This document shows positions 24,808-31,670 of a stretch of DNA of 39,529 nucleotides, one piece after another. The notes below the pieces were generated by a model. It saw only the letters and a list, made by a program, of their open reading frames with translations, did not search any database and had not been told where the DNA came from. Positions within the stretch are counted from its first letter, which is position 1. Every line of letters begins with the position of its first letter. The translations under genes and the position numbers were made by a program. This DNA is from a virus, in IMG/VR virus record IMGVR_UViG_3300048587_001138, positions 1 through 39,529 of that record; one strand, given 5' to 3'.

Positions 24808-25385
24808 CGCGCGGCCTCGCCCTCTCGCTGCTCCTCGCCGCGCCGGCGCTGGCGGGTCCGCCCGTGCAGTGGTGCGTGGGCGTGACGTGCGCCGAGTCCT
24901 TCGCGGGGCTCCCAGAGTCGGCCGCCGGCGAGCTCGTGGCGGTCGACGCCGTGGGCAACGCCGCGCGCCAGGGGATCTTCTGCTCGTGGCGGGGCGTGCG
25001 CGTGACGGCTGCTGGAAGGTGGACGCAGGGCGGGTGTGCCACCGCGAAGGCGCGCCTCGAGGATGCGCTGCAGGCTCTGGGGAGGGCCGGGCTGGTGCGA
25101 CCCGAGGAGTGGGCCAGCGTCTTCGCGGTGGCGCTGAGGGGTGTGCTGCTCTACCCGGCCCGCAGCCTCGAGGTGCCCCGAGGAGAGGAGCTCGTCGCCG
25201 GCGTCTACGTGCCGGAGACGGGCGCCATCCACCTCACCGCCACCCTCGAGGGCGCCGCGCACGAGCTCTTTCACGCGGTGCTCGCGGCCCGGGGCGGCTC
25301 CGTCGACCACGACGCCTTCCCGCCCGTCGTTGAGGCCCTGTCGCTCGCCGCTCGCTCGCGGTGGCGGGGGAGGCCGGTGCTGTGA
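24804..25385 (+). CDS. Exported protein with HELFH zinc-metallopeptidase motif
   Basis: A 193-residue protein with a short signal peptide (VTRGLALSLLLAAPALAG) and Cys residues near the mature start (WCVGVTC). GAAHELFHAVLAARGG contains the zincin motif H153-E154-x2-H157; a later Glu (VVEALSLAAR) could be the third ligand. Around it, ELVAGVYVPETGAIHL resembles the strand before the active helix in zincins. It could process an exported neighbour or a host surface protein. Activity is inferred from the motif alone. Its stop overlaps the sigma factor start. Confidence 0.68.
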   Translation: MTRGLALSLLLAAPALAGPPVQWCVGVTCAESFAGLPESAAGELVAVDAVGNAARQGIFCSWRGVRVTAAGRWTQGGCATAKARLEDALQALGRAGLVRPEEWASVFAVALRGVLLYPARSLEVPRGEELVAGVYVPETGAIHLTATLEGAAHELFHAVLAARGGSVDHDAFPPVVEALSLAARSRWRGRPVL

Positions 25386-25921
25386 CGACGGACCTCGACT
25401 TCCGCCGGGTGTACGCCCGCCACCGGCCCCAGGTGAAGCGCCACCTGAAGAGACTGGGCGTGCCGCCGGGCGTGCAGCGAGACCTGCAGCAGGACGTGTG
25501 GCTCGAGGTGTGGCGCTGCCTGCACACCTTCAAGGGGAAGAGCACCTTCGGCCACTGGCTCTACGGGCTCACGGAGAATGTGGTGCGGAGGAGCAAGCGC
25601 GAATACGCCCGGAGCCGGCTCGACATGAGCGCGAGCCTTCCCGAGGTCGTCGACGAGGGTCCGTCGCCGGAGGAGCCCTCGCAGGCGCGCGAGCGACACG
25701 AGCGGCTCGAGGAGCTCCTCCAACGACTGGCGCCGAAGAAGCGCGTCGTCCTCGAGCTGCATGACCTGCAGGGCCTGCACGCCGCACGCATCGCGGAGAT
25801 GGTCGGCGCCCCGCTTCTCACCGTGCGCACGAGGCTCTTTTATGCGCGCCAGGACCTCGAGGCGCTCGCCCGTGGTGAGCCCGCCCTCGCGGAGTTCTTC
25901 ACCCCGGAGGCCGCTGCATGA
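25382..25921 (+). CDS. ECF-like RNA polymerase sigma factor
   Basis: A 179-residue protein with the two-domain layout of group 4 (ECF) sigma factors. Region 2 at about 8-75 contains DLQQDVWLEVWRCLHTFKG, STFGHWLYGLTENVVRR; region 4 at about 110-162 contains LQRLAPKKRVVLELHDLQGLHAARIAEMVGAPLLTVRTRLFYARQDL with its HTH. Region 3 is absent, as expected. It should direct host RNA polymerase to its own promoters. GTG at 25382 overlaps the metallopeptidase stop; upstream GTG 25361 is an alternative. The single-span membrane protein directly downstream overlaps it and could be an anti-sigma factor or a lysis protein. Confidence 0.85.
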   Translation: MTTDLDFRRVYARHRPQVKRHLKRLGVPPGVQRDLQQDVWLEVWRCLHTFKGKSTFGHWLYGLTENVVRRSKREYARSRLDMSASLPEVVDEGPSPEEPSQARERHERLEELLQRLAPKKRVVLELHDLQGLHAARIAEMVGAPLLTVRTRLFYARQDLEALARGEPALAEFFTPEAAA

Positions 25922-26292
25922 GCACCCCACCGCCGCCCACCATCCCGGCCATGCTCTGGGCCCTCGCTGGACTCATCTTCAAGCGCGAGGCCCTCCTCGT
26001 CGTCGCGAGCCTCGCTGTCATCGCCGGCATCGGCGCCGGCGGGGCCGTGTGGGCGCAGTCGCGGCTCGATGGCGGGGTGGCGCCCGTGGTGGCCCGGGTC
26101 GAAGCGCTCGAGCGGCAAAGCCGGGAGGACCGCCACGCCCAGGCCGTGGAGGCCGAGGAGCAGCGCCGCAAGATGGCGAGCCTCGAGCGCGTGACGATGG
26201 AGACGTCGCTCAACGTCCGGCTCCTGCTCGAGCAGCAGAAGATTCAGCCGGTGGTGCTGGATCTGCGGCCGGTCCTGGATGGTGGCCGATGA
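25918..26292 (+). CDS. Single-span membrane protein with coiled coil (spanin-like or anti-sigma candidate)
   Basis: A 124-residue protein: Pro-rich N-terminus, hydrophobic segment about 23-46 (REALLVVASLAVIAGIGAGGAVWA), then a coiled coil about 55-110 (VARVEALERQSREDRHAQAVEAEEQRRKMASLERV). The topology suits an inner-membrane spanin (Rz-like) with periplasmic coiled coil, and the next gene is the lysin. The overlap with the sigma factor makes a membrane anti-sigma role possible, although no zinc anti-sigma motif is present. Spanin-type is preferred. Confidence 0.6.
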   Translation: MSTPPPPTIPAMLWALAGLIFKREALLVVASLAVIAGIGAGGAVWAQSRLDGGVAPVVARVEALERQSREDRHAQAVEAEEQRRKMASLERVTMETSLNVRLLLEQQKIQPVVLDLRPVLDGGR

Positions 26293-26732
26293 CGACAGCC
26301 CTCCGCTCCCGCTTCTGGCTGCGCGCGCTCGAGCAGGCCGTGCGCGCCATGCCCTACGTGTGGGGCGGCCGACGCGACGACGGGTGCGACTGCAGCGGCT
26401 TCGTGACGCTCGCGCTCTACAAGGCCAGCGAGGGGCTCATCGACTGGAGGGCCACCCACAACACCGACGCCCTGTGGGCGCTCCCGCGCCTGAAGGCGGC
26501 CGAGCTGCTCCCCGGCGACCTGGTGCTCTACTGGGGCCCGACGCCCAAGGACGAGCACGACGTGTCGCACGTGATGGTCTACGCGGGCGCCGGCGTCGTC
26601 GTCGGGCAGGCCTGGGGTGGGCCGTCGGACACCGACCCCGCCCGCAGCCGGGCCCTCGGGCACGTCACCAAGGCGATGCCGATGCACTACCGCACCGACC
26701 TCGCCGGATTCACCCGCCTCCCGCTGCTCTGA
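26289..26732 (+). CDS. NlpC/P60 peptidoglycan endopeptidase (endolysin)
   Basis: A 147-residue protein made of one NlpC/P60 domain: PYVWGGRRDDGCDCSGFV places the catalytic Cys at C35, and DVSHVMVYAG gives His94; a third polar residue follows in the HVTKAMPMHY region. It cuts peptide stems in peptidoglycan. There is no signal peptide or wall-binding domain, so a holin is needed. The ATG overlaps the previous stop. The two-membrane-domain protein at 26743 is the likely holin. Confidence 0.9.
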   Translation: MTTALRSRFWLRALEQAVRAMPYVWGGRRDDGCDCSGFVTLALYKASEGLIDWRATHNTDALWALPRLKAAELLPGDLVLYWGPTPKDEHDVSHVMVYAGAGVVVGQAWGGPSDTDPARSRALGHVTKAMPMHYRTDLAGFTRLPLL

Positions 26733-26742
26733 AAGGACCCCC

Positions 26743-27285
26743 ATGCGCCACTTCGCCCTGCTGACCCTCACCCTCGCCATCTTCACCGCGCCGCTCACCG
26801 CCTTCGCCCAGGAGCCGGCGCCGCCGCCGGTCCCCACCGTGACGAGTTCGCCGCCGGTGCCGCTCCCGGCCGGGGTGCCCTCGCTCGACGACAACGCCCT
26901 CGCCTTCGCCGGCGTGCTGGTGCAGCTCGCCCAGGCGGGCCAGTGGGGCAGCTTCGCCGCGCTCATCGTCTTCGCCCTGGTGTGGGCCGTGCGCCGCTTC
27001 GCCGGGCACCTGCCCGCGGGGAAGGTCCGCGACTTCCTCACCGGGAAGTGGGGCGGCTGGCTGCTGAACTTCGGCGCCGCCATCGCCGCAGGGTTCGCCA
27101 CCGTCGCCCTCACCGGCACGCCGATGGGGTTGGTCACGGTGCTCGGCATCATCGGGGGCGGCGTCACCTACGCCCTCGGCGCCGCCGGGCTCGTCGAGCT
27201 GAAGAAGGACGTGATGCCGGCGCCAGTGCCCGTCACCGAGAAGGCCGAGGCGCTGCGCATCATGGAGCAGGGGCCGCGACCGTGA
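26743..27285 (+). CDS. Holin-like membrane protein with signal peptide
   Basis: A 180-residue protein. Residues 1-22 are a signal peptide (FALLTLTLAIFTAPLTAFA), then a Pro-rich linker. Hydrophobic segments lie at about 70-84 (SFAALIVFALVWAV), 105-124 and 128-150 (a Gly-rich pair). It follows the lysin and fits a multi-span holin that lets the lysin reach the wall. GAAAGGA precedes the ATG. No holin family is matched with certainty. Confidence 0.7.
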   Translation: MRHFALLTLTLAIFTAPLTAFAQEPAPPPVPTVTSSPPVPLPAGVPSLDDNALAFAGVLVQLAQAGQWGSFAALIVFALVWAVRRFAGHLPAGKVRDFLTGKWGGWLLNFGAAIAAGFATVALTGTPMGLVTVLGIIGGGVTYALGAAGLVELKKDVMPAPVPVTEKAEALRIMEQGPRP

Positions 27286-27569
27286 AGCTGGCCGAACTCG
27301 AGCCCGGCTGGGTGAGCCGGTCGACGACCGATGCGACGCGCATCGGCGTGCACTTCCTCTGCCCGGCCTGCCGCAAGCAACAGCTCTACATCCCCACCAA
27401 CGACCCCGAACACCGGGTGAACTGGGGCTGCGCGGGCGAGCTCGAGCAGCTCACCCTGACGCCGTCGGTCGTCGCCAGGCACGTCAACGGCGGGGCAGGC
27501 ACCGACGAGCCGCGCGCCGAGTGCCACTGGCACGGGTGGATTCGGAACGGCGAGGCCATCGCGTGCTGA
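27282..27569 (+). CDS. Small zinc-ribbon-type protein, DUF6527-like
   Basis: A 95-residue protein: HFLCPACRKQQLYI, W-G-C-A-G-E, LTLTPSVVARH, ECHWHGWIRNGEAIAC. The order Cys pair, W..., LTPS..., C-x-H-x-x-I-x-N-G-x-I matches the DUF6527 pattern of small phage proteins near lysis or terminase genes. The Cys/His residues probably bind zinc. Function unknown. GTG at 27282 overlaps the holin-like stop. Confidence 0.7.
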   Translation: MKLAELEPGWVSRSTTDATRIGVHFLCPACRKQQLYIPTNDPEHRVNWGCAGELEQLTLTPSVVARHVNGGAGTDEPRAECHWHGWIRNGEAIAC

Positions 27570-27877
27570 CCCGCGCCCTCGCCCTGGCTCTCGCGCTGTC
27601 GGGAGGGGCCGCGCGAGCCCAGGACGGGGGCCTGCCCGCCGTCGTCGACGTCGAGCTCGCCACGCTGCACCAGCCCGACGGCGGGGTGGTGCTCGTCACC
27701 GGCGGCGCCTGGCTGCGCGACGACGTGCTGCTCGAGCGGGCCAACAACCTCAAGCACCCGCCCGCACCGGCGCCGGCGCCCGCCACGCCCCCGCCGCCGG
27801 CGCAGGTGGTCATCGCGACGGCCGTCATCGCTGCCCTCGCCGGCTACGTGGGCGGGCTGCTCACGCCCCGGCCCTGA
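27563..27877 (+). CDS. Small exported protein with C-terminal membrane segment
   Basis: A 104-residue protein with a signal peptide (VLTRALALALALSGGAARA-Q), a beta-like middle, a Pro/Ala linker and a C-terminal hydrophobic segment (VVIATAVIAALAGYVGGLL). It overlaps the previous gene by 7 nt. It could be the outer part of a spanin pair or another lysis accessory, but there is no lipobox. It ends the rightward late operon; the 44-bp gap to the convergent gene contains no clear terminator. Confidence 0.62.
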   Translation: MLTRALALALALSGGAARAQDGGLPAVVDVELATLHQPDGGVVLVTGGAWLRDDVLLERANNLKHPPAPAPAPATPPPPAQVVIATAVIAALAGYVGGLLTPRP

Positions 27878-27921
27878 GCACCGCCCGGGCCACCGCCTCG
27901 GCGACCTAGCGAGAATCGAGC

Positions 27922-28929
27922 TCAGGTCACCTGGCGTAGCACCGGGGCCACGTCCTCGCGCTCGAGCGCGACGAGGATGGGCGGGAGCCACCGCACCTCC
28001 CGGCGCTGCACGCCCTCGCGCGGGCCCAGCAGGTACGTGTGCCAGTGCGCCCGGCGCACGTGGCCGCGGCGCTTCGAGCCCTCGCCCTCGGCCCGCCCGA
28101 CCTCGCGCGCCGCGCGCAGCGCGGCGCCGAGGGCGCCGCCCAGCGGGAAGACCGCCGGCGCCGCCGGCGGGTAGTAGCGCGGGGGCTCGCCGCGGCGCCC
28201 GGGGCGCGGGGCCGGGCGCTCGGGGATGCGCCCGTCGGCGGTGCGCAGCGCCTCGGCCGTGGTGGCGAGGTAGAGCAGCACCGAGACGAGCGGCCGCATC
28301 GTCTCGGCGAGGGCGCGAGCGTCGACGCTGGCGACGAGCTGGGCGTCGAGCGGGTGGAGGTGCAGCGCGGCGTTGGCGGCGGCCTCGCCCAGCATCCCGA
28401 GGCCCGCCTCGGCGAGGGTGCCCGTCCCGCGGCCGAGGTGGAGCGGCACGCCCACCGGCCCGCTGTCCTGGTCGAGCAGCAGCCGGAGCTCTACGCGGCC
28501 GCTGTTCGCGTCGCTCTCGAGGTGCGCCCAGTAGCCGTGGAGCCGCTGGCCCAGCAGCTCTCGCCCGGGTGTCTCGACGTACACGCACCACTCCGGCAGG
28601 TGCTCCAGTACCGTCGTGGGGATGGCGCCCTCGAGCTCAGAGCCCCAGAGCTCGTCGAGGAGCGTCTCGTCGAGACGGTAGATGCCCTGGGTGAGCCGCC
28701 AGGTGGCGAGCGCGCCCACGCGGGCGACGTCGGAAGCGCGCGCCGGGTCGAGGCTCTTCCCGTCGGAGACGAGGGCGTAGGCGCCGGCGAGCGGGAGCCA
28801 GCACCACTCCGGCCAGGTGACTCCCTGGGCGCGCACGTCGTGGCGGAGCTCGTCGAGACGACGCCAGCACCCCGGGTAGTCCTGGGCCAGCAAGGAGAGC
28901 GCCGCCTGGGCGCGGTGGGGCGCACTCAC
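27922..28929 (-). CDS. acrVA2: AcrVA2-family anti-CRISPR (probable)
   Basis: A 335-residue protein. WRLTQGIYRLDETL (77-90), AIPTTVLEHLPEWCVYVE (102-119), HGYWA and the C-terminal HVRRAHWHTYLLG (290-302) with RREVRWLPPILV (314-325) agree with the conserved blocks I remember of AcrVA2 from Moraxella (GIYQLDE, PTSIF..LPDWCVYV, HIRRGHWHGYW, RVRWQP). AcrVA2 blocks type V-A CRISPR by lowering Cas12a production. It is the last gene of a minus-strand cassette facing the late operon, a normal place for anti-defence genes. The GTG at 28929 overlaps the upstream stop. The target in this host is unknown. Confidence 0.78.
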   Translation of the reverse strand: MSAPHRAQAALSLLAQDYPGCWRRLDELRHDVRAQGVTWPEWCWLPLAGAYALVSDGKSLDPARASDVARVGALATWRLTQGIYRLDETLLDELWGSELEGAIPTTVLEHLPEWCVYVETPGRELLGQRLHGYWAHLESDANSGRVELRLLLDQDSGPVGVPLHLGRGTGTLAEAGLGMLGEAAANAALHLHPLDAQLVASVDARALAETMRPLVSVLLYLATTAEALRTADGRIPERPAPRPGRRGEPPRYYPPAAPAVFPLGGALGAALRAAREVGRAEGEGSKRRGHVRRAHWHTYLLGPREGVQRREVRWLPPILVALEREDVAPVLRQVT

Positions 28930-29135
28930 TGCTCGACCTCTGGCCAGCCGAGGCGGACCCGGGCAGCCCGGCGCCACCACTCCACCACCGCCACGCCCTC
29001 CTGCTCCGCTGCGTCGGTCGCCGCGTCGATCAGCTCGAGCGGGCCACGCACCAACTGCGAGGCCTCGGAGAGGCCCTCGCTCGGGCGCCCCGCGGGGTTG
29101 TTGCTCTGCCTGCGTCGTCGTCGTCGTGTCGCCAT
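28926..29135 (-). CDS. Small basic protein before the AcrVA2-like gene
   Basis: A 69-residue protein starting MATRRRRRRQSNNPAGRPSE, then helical LELIDAATDAAEQEGVAVVEWWRRAARVRLG. The Arg run comes from a CGT/CGA repeat. The stop overlaps the GTG of the AcrVA2-like gene, so the two are coupled. Not recognised; it could be an accessory or regulatory protein for the anti-CRISPR, but lacks an HTH. An upstream GTG at 29192 is a less likely start. Confidence 0.6.
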   Translation of the reverse strand: MATRRRRRRQSNNPAGRPSEGLSEASQLVRGPLELIDAATDAAEQEGVAVVEWWRRAARVRLGWPEVEQ

Positions 29136-29273
29136 CTCGCAGGCCCGTCGGCGACAGGCCCTCGAGACGACGGGCGAGCTCGCGCTCGCCACGTCGCTGC
29201 CGGGTGGTGGACACCGTACCCCGGCGCGGTGCCCGGCTCCGAGGAGACGGGCCGGGAGGTCACCCGGCGGCGC

Positions 29274-29564
29274 TCACAGCTTCACCGCATCGACGGCAGC
29301 GAGCAGCGCCAGCGTCGACTCCTCGCCGAGCATCTCGCGAGCGTCCTCGATCTGCCGACGCAGTGCAGCCAGCGCCTCGCGCCGCAGCTCGTCGCGCCGG
29401 GCGCGAAAGGTGACGATGGTGCCCTCCAGCGACGCCACGCCCTGAAAACTCATCCACCCGCCGGTCTCCAGCGTCGCAGTGACCTGCCCCTTGCTGCTGG
29501 CGGTCTGGTCGGAGGGGTCACCATCGAAGTACGACCCCCACGTCACCGACAGCCCGGCGCTCAC
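29274..29564 (-). CDS. Hypothetical protein in the anti-defence cassette
   Basis: A 96-residue protein: VSAGLSVTWGSYFDGDPSDQ, a beta-rich N-terminal half, then a charged helix (RARRDELRREALAALRRQIEDAREMLGEES). Not recognised. The GTG start overlaps the stop of the gene at 29561-29803. A 138-bp gap with no convincing gene separates it from the next gene downstream. As a small gene next to a probable anti-CRISPR it is a candidate anti-defence gene. Confidence 0.55.
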   Translation of the reverse strand: MSAGLSVTWGSYFDGDPSDQTASSKGQVTATLETGGWMSFQGVASLEGTIVTFRARRDELRREALAALRRQIEDAREMLGEESTLALLAAVDAVKL

Positions 29565-29803
29565 TGGGCGGCCTCGCGCACGTACACCGTCCGCACCACC
29601 TCGCCGCGCCGCTCCGCCGTCGCGCGGTAGTCGGGCGACACGTACTCCCAGCGCGACTCGGCGACGTCGTAGTAGGCCAGGACCGCGCCCTCCTTCCCGG
29701 CGGCCAGCGACTCGCGCACCAGCTCCTCGGTGGGCAGGCCGGAGCACATCTCTCCTGTGTCGTAGCGGTACACGTCGTAGGTGTCGGCGTCGATTCGGCG
29801 CAT
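29561..29803 (-). CDS. Hypothetical protein, first gene of the anti-defence cassette
   Basis: An 80-residue acidic protein (MRRIDADTYDVYRYDTGEMCSGL; LAYYDVAESRWEYVSP), Tyr- and Glu-rich, probably a small alpha/beta fold. A good ribosome-binding site (GAGGAG, 8 nt before the ATG) and the AT-rich palindrome at 29856-29877 show it begins a transcription unit running left through 27922. Function unknown; small acidic proteins at such positions are sometimes DNA mimics, which is speculative here. Confidence 0.62.
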   Translation of the reverse strand: MRRIDADTYDVYRYDTGEMCSGLPTEELVRESLAAGKEGAVLAYYDVAESRWEYVSPDYRATAERRGEVVRTVYVREAAQ

Positions 29804-29835
29804 GGTCGTTTCTCCTCGTGTCCCCGTCCCCGGGG

Positions 29836-29877
29836 TCACCGCAGCATGCGGTGATGAGATATAGATATCACTATCTC
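29836..29877. promoter_or_regulatory. Palindromic control region upstream of the anti-defence cassette
   Basis: Two dyads side by side: TCACCGCA-GCA-TGCGGTGA (29836-29854), and an AT-rich 22-bp imperfect palindrome with half-sites GAGATA / TATCTC around GATATC (29856-29877). In such GC-rich DNA the AT-rich block stands out and probably holds the leftward promoter and an operator. The 238-bp region 29804-30041 otherwise has no gene; a CATAAT hexamer at 29915-29920 could be a rightward -10 for the lipoprotein gene. Confidence 0.52.
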
Positions 29878-30041
29878 GACCGACCGCAAGCAGGAATCGA
29901 CCGACGCGCGGCGTCATAATGCAAAACCAGGCAGTTGCAGGACTGGAGCTACGGGCTGGCTGTGACTGCTCGGGTCACACGTGGTCGCCCCGAGCGCCGC
30001 AGCTCGTTGACGAGCGCGGCAGGAGGGCCTTTCCTCGGCCC

Positions 30042-30287
30042 ATGCGAACGCTCCTGGCGGCGGTGGTGGTGTCGTTGATGGCGCTCGGCAGCAGCGGCTG
30101 CCGGAAGCGCGTGAAGGTGGCGTCGACCCCCGCGGGGAAGAAGTGCCAGCGGGAGTGCATGTTGGTCTACCAGTCCTGCATGGGGGCCCGAGGGGGTGGG
30201 CGCCACGTGTGCCGAGGCCACGAGAACGAGTGCCTCCGCACGTGCCCGATGGACGAGCCTTCGGCGAGCGCGTACGAGCCCGAGTAG
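30042..30287 (+). CDS. Small Cys-rich lipoprotein
   Basis: An 81-residue protein with a lipoprotein-type signal: MRTLLAAVVVSLMALGSSGC, lipid-attachment Cys at C20. The mature part has six further Cys (KKCQREC, QSC, VCRG, ECLRTC), suggesting disulfides outside the cytoplasm. Small prophage lipoproteins expressed alone often act in superinfection exclusion or lysogenic conversion; this is inference. AGGAGG at 30021-30026 is 15 nt before the ATG, farther than usual. It converges on the DUF5131 gene with an 8-nt gap. Confidence 0.72.
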   Translation: MRTLLAAVVVSLMALGSSGCRKRVKVASTPAGKKCQRECMLVYQSCMGARGGGRHVCRGHENECLRTCPMDEPSASAYEPE

Positions 30288-30295
30288 GACTCCCC

Positions 30296-31249
30296 TTACG
30301 AGGTCGAGGCCGGCACCCACGGGAACTCGCGCACGCGGAGGTCCTCGGGCCACTCGGCCGGGTCACCGCCAGAGGGGTCGGCGAGCTTCATCCGCGCGGG
30401 GACCAGCTCGGAGCCGAGCACCACCCCGCCGCCCTCGTTGACCGGCGCAACGGGTCGCGCGCCGAGCTGCTTCACGAACGGCGCGGCCTCGGCCCTGCCG
30501 CCGTCCCGACACTGGCGGATGATGGCCCGGGCCCACTCGATGGCGAACGGCCGAGCACCAGGTCCCGACTCGCCCCCGATGATGACCCAGCCGATCAGCC
30601 CGACGAAGCCGGTCGCGTCCTCATCGAGCCAGCGGTGGAGGTCCACCCGCTCGAGCAGCGGCTCGCACGAGAGGAAGCGCACGACCGCTGGCACCTCGAC
30701 CAGCGCAGGAATGCGCTCATCGGCTCGCCGCTGGTCCTCGACCGTGGTGCCGAGCCACACGTTCGCTGGTGGGTGGCCGAAGTCCATCCAGTTCACCAGC
30801 CAGGTGTCGAGAGGCGTCGAGCTGGGGATCGAGTAGCGGGCGGCGCGCAGGCTCGGCAGCACGTTCGCGGGCCTCTTGGTCAGCAGCAGCCAATCGAGGT
30901 CGGGCGTCGTGCGGATGAGCTCGAGCAGCTCGAGCCGCCACGATGCGAGCTCGGGTCGATCCTCGAAGACGTCGGCGAGGGAGGCGCAGAACACGCGGTC
31001 GCGCCGGCCGGCCTCGGCCGCGGCCTTGTTCCATGCGATGGGCTTGCGCCAGTTCGCGGGGCTCGTGCGCACGCGAGGCGCCGTCGGCCCCCAGCGCAGC
31101 GCCTTCGTGCCGTTGGGCAGCTTCGCCCCGCCGACGCGCTTGTCGTAGGCCTCGGCGTAGCAGTGCTCGCATCCGGGCGAGACGCGCTGGCAGCCCACCC
31201 ACGGGTTGAAGGTGTGCGTCGTCCACTGGATGCCGCTGTTCTCACCCAT
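30296..31249 (-). CDS. DUF5131 (phage Gp37/Gp68) three-Cys-motif protein
   Basis: A 317-residue protein starting MGENSGIQWTTHTFNPWVGC, then C20-x6-C27-x2-C30-Y-A-E, the three-Cys signature of the phage Gp37/Gp68 family. Other family blocks are WLLLTKRPANV, NVWLGTTVEDQRRADERIP, RFLSCEPLLE and WVIIGGESGPGARPF. The cluster resembles an iron-sulfur or radical-SAM-like site. Its role is not established; relatives elsewhere are paired with a three-Cys-motif partner protein (TcmP), which is not seen here. AGGAGAG precedes the ATG, which overlaps the upstream gene by 8 nt. Confidence 0.9.
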   Translation of the reverse strand: MGENSGIQWTTHTFNPWVGCQRVSPGCEHCYAEAYDKRVGGAKLPNGTKALRWGPTAPRVRTSPANWRKPIAWNKAAAEAGRRDRVFCASLADVFEDRPELASWRLELLELIRTTPDLDWLLLTKRPANVLPSLRAARYSIPSSTPLDTWLVNWMDFGHPPANVWLGTTVEDQRRADERIPALVEVPAVVRFLSCEPLLERVDLHRWLDEDATGFVGLIGWVIIGGESGPGARPFAIEWARAIIRQCRDGGRAEAAPFVKQLGARPVAPVNEGGGVVLGSELVPARMKLADPSGGDPAEWPEDLRVREFPWVPASTS

Positions 31250-31670
31250 GGCTCTCCTGGGGGTTGGGGTTGAGGGGCAGCTCGACCTGCTCACGCAGCC
31301 GGGCCGTGGCCGGGCGCTCGCGGGGGTCGATGGTCTTGAGGTCCTCCACGGAGACCAGGGCGGAGCTCACCTTGCCCGGGACCGGGTCGAACTCCACGCG
31401 CCGGTGGTCGCGCCAGGGGAAGCGCAGCGCGTCGTCGACCACGACGCCCGTGCGGTCGCTCGAGGCCCGGCCGTCGGAGGAGCGGACCTTCACCGAGGTG
31501 CCGACGGGGAAGCGCAGTTGCCCGGTCGCGGCGCCGTTCTGGAGCGCCCGGGTGACGGTGTGCACGCTCACGTCGAAGCGCTTCGCCAGGTCGCGCTTCG
31601 TCAGCTCGGGGTCCGCCCGCGCGGCCTTGCGGATGCCGTCGATCACCACCTGGCTGTTGGCGCGCTTCAT
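31242..31670 (-). CDS. HTH protein with KOW/SH3-like C-terminal region
   Basis: A 142-residue protein. Residues 5-48 are an HTH (VIDGIRKAARADPELTKRDLAKRFDVSVHTVTRALQ). From about 55 a beta-barrel-like region follows (FPVGTSVKVRSSDGRASSDRTGVVVDD). Probably DNA-binding; it may regulate this operon or accompany the DUF5131 protein it overlaps. The ATG at 31670 overlaps the upstream stop (ATGA). Confidence 0.7.
   Translation of the reverse strand: MKRANSQVVIDGIRKAARADPELTKRDLAKRFDVSVHTVTRALQNGAATGQLRFPVGTSVKVRSSDGRASSDRTGVVVDDALRFPWRDHRRVEFDPVPGKVSSALVSVEDLKTIDPRERPATARLREQVELPLNPNPQESHG

Noticed and set aside
25918-26292. Definite anti-sigma factor
   Set aside because: It overlaps the sigma gene, but there is no zinc anti-sigma motif and its topology with coiled coil beside the lysin suits a spanin at least as well, so it was kept only as an alternative.
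29112-29130. CGT/CGA trinucleotide run as a tandem repeat element
   Set aside because: Only about five units, encoding the Arg-rich start of a small protein; simple codon repetition is enough.
27922-29214. Longer form of the AcrVA2-like protein starting at 29214
   Set aside because: The extra N-terminus is Gly/Arg/Pro low-complexity sequence that overlaps the better-supported 69-residue gene in another frame; GTG 28929 has the GTGA overlap.
28039-29445. Plus-strand frame opposite the AcrVA2-like gene
   Set aside because: Shadow: Arg/Ala/Glu-rich, no motif, while the minus strand shows conserved protein blocks and coupled starts.
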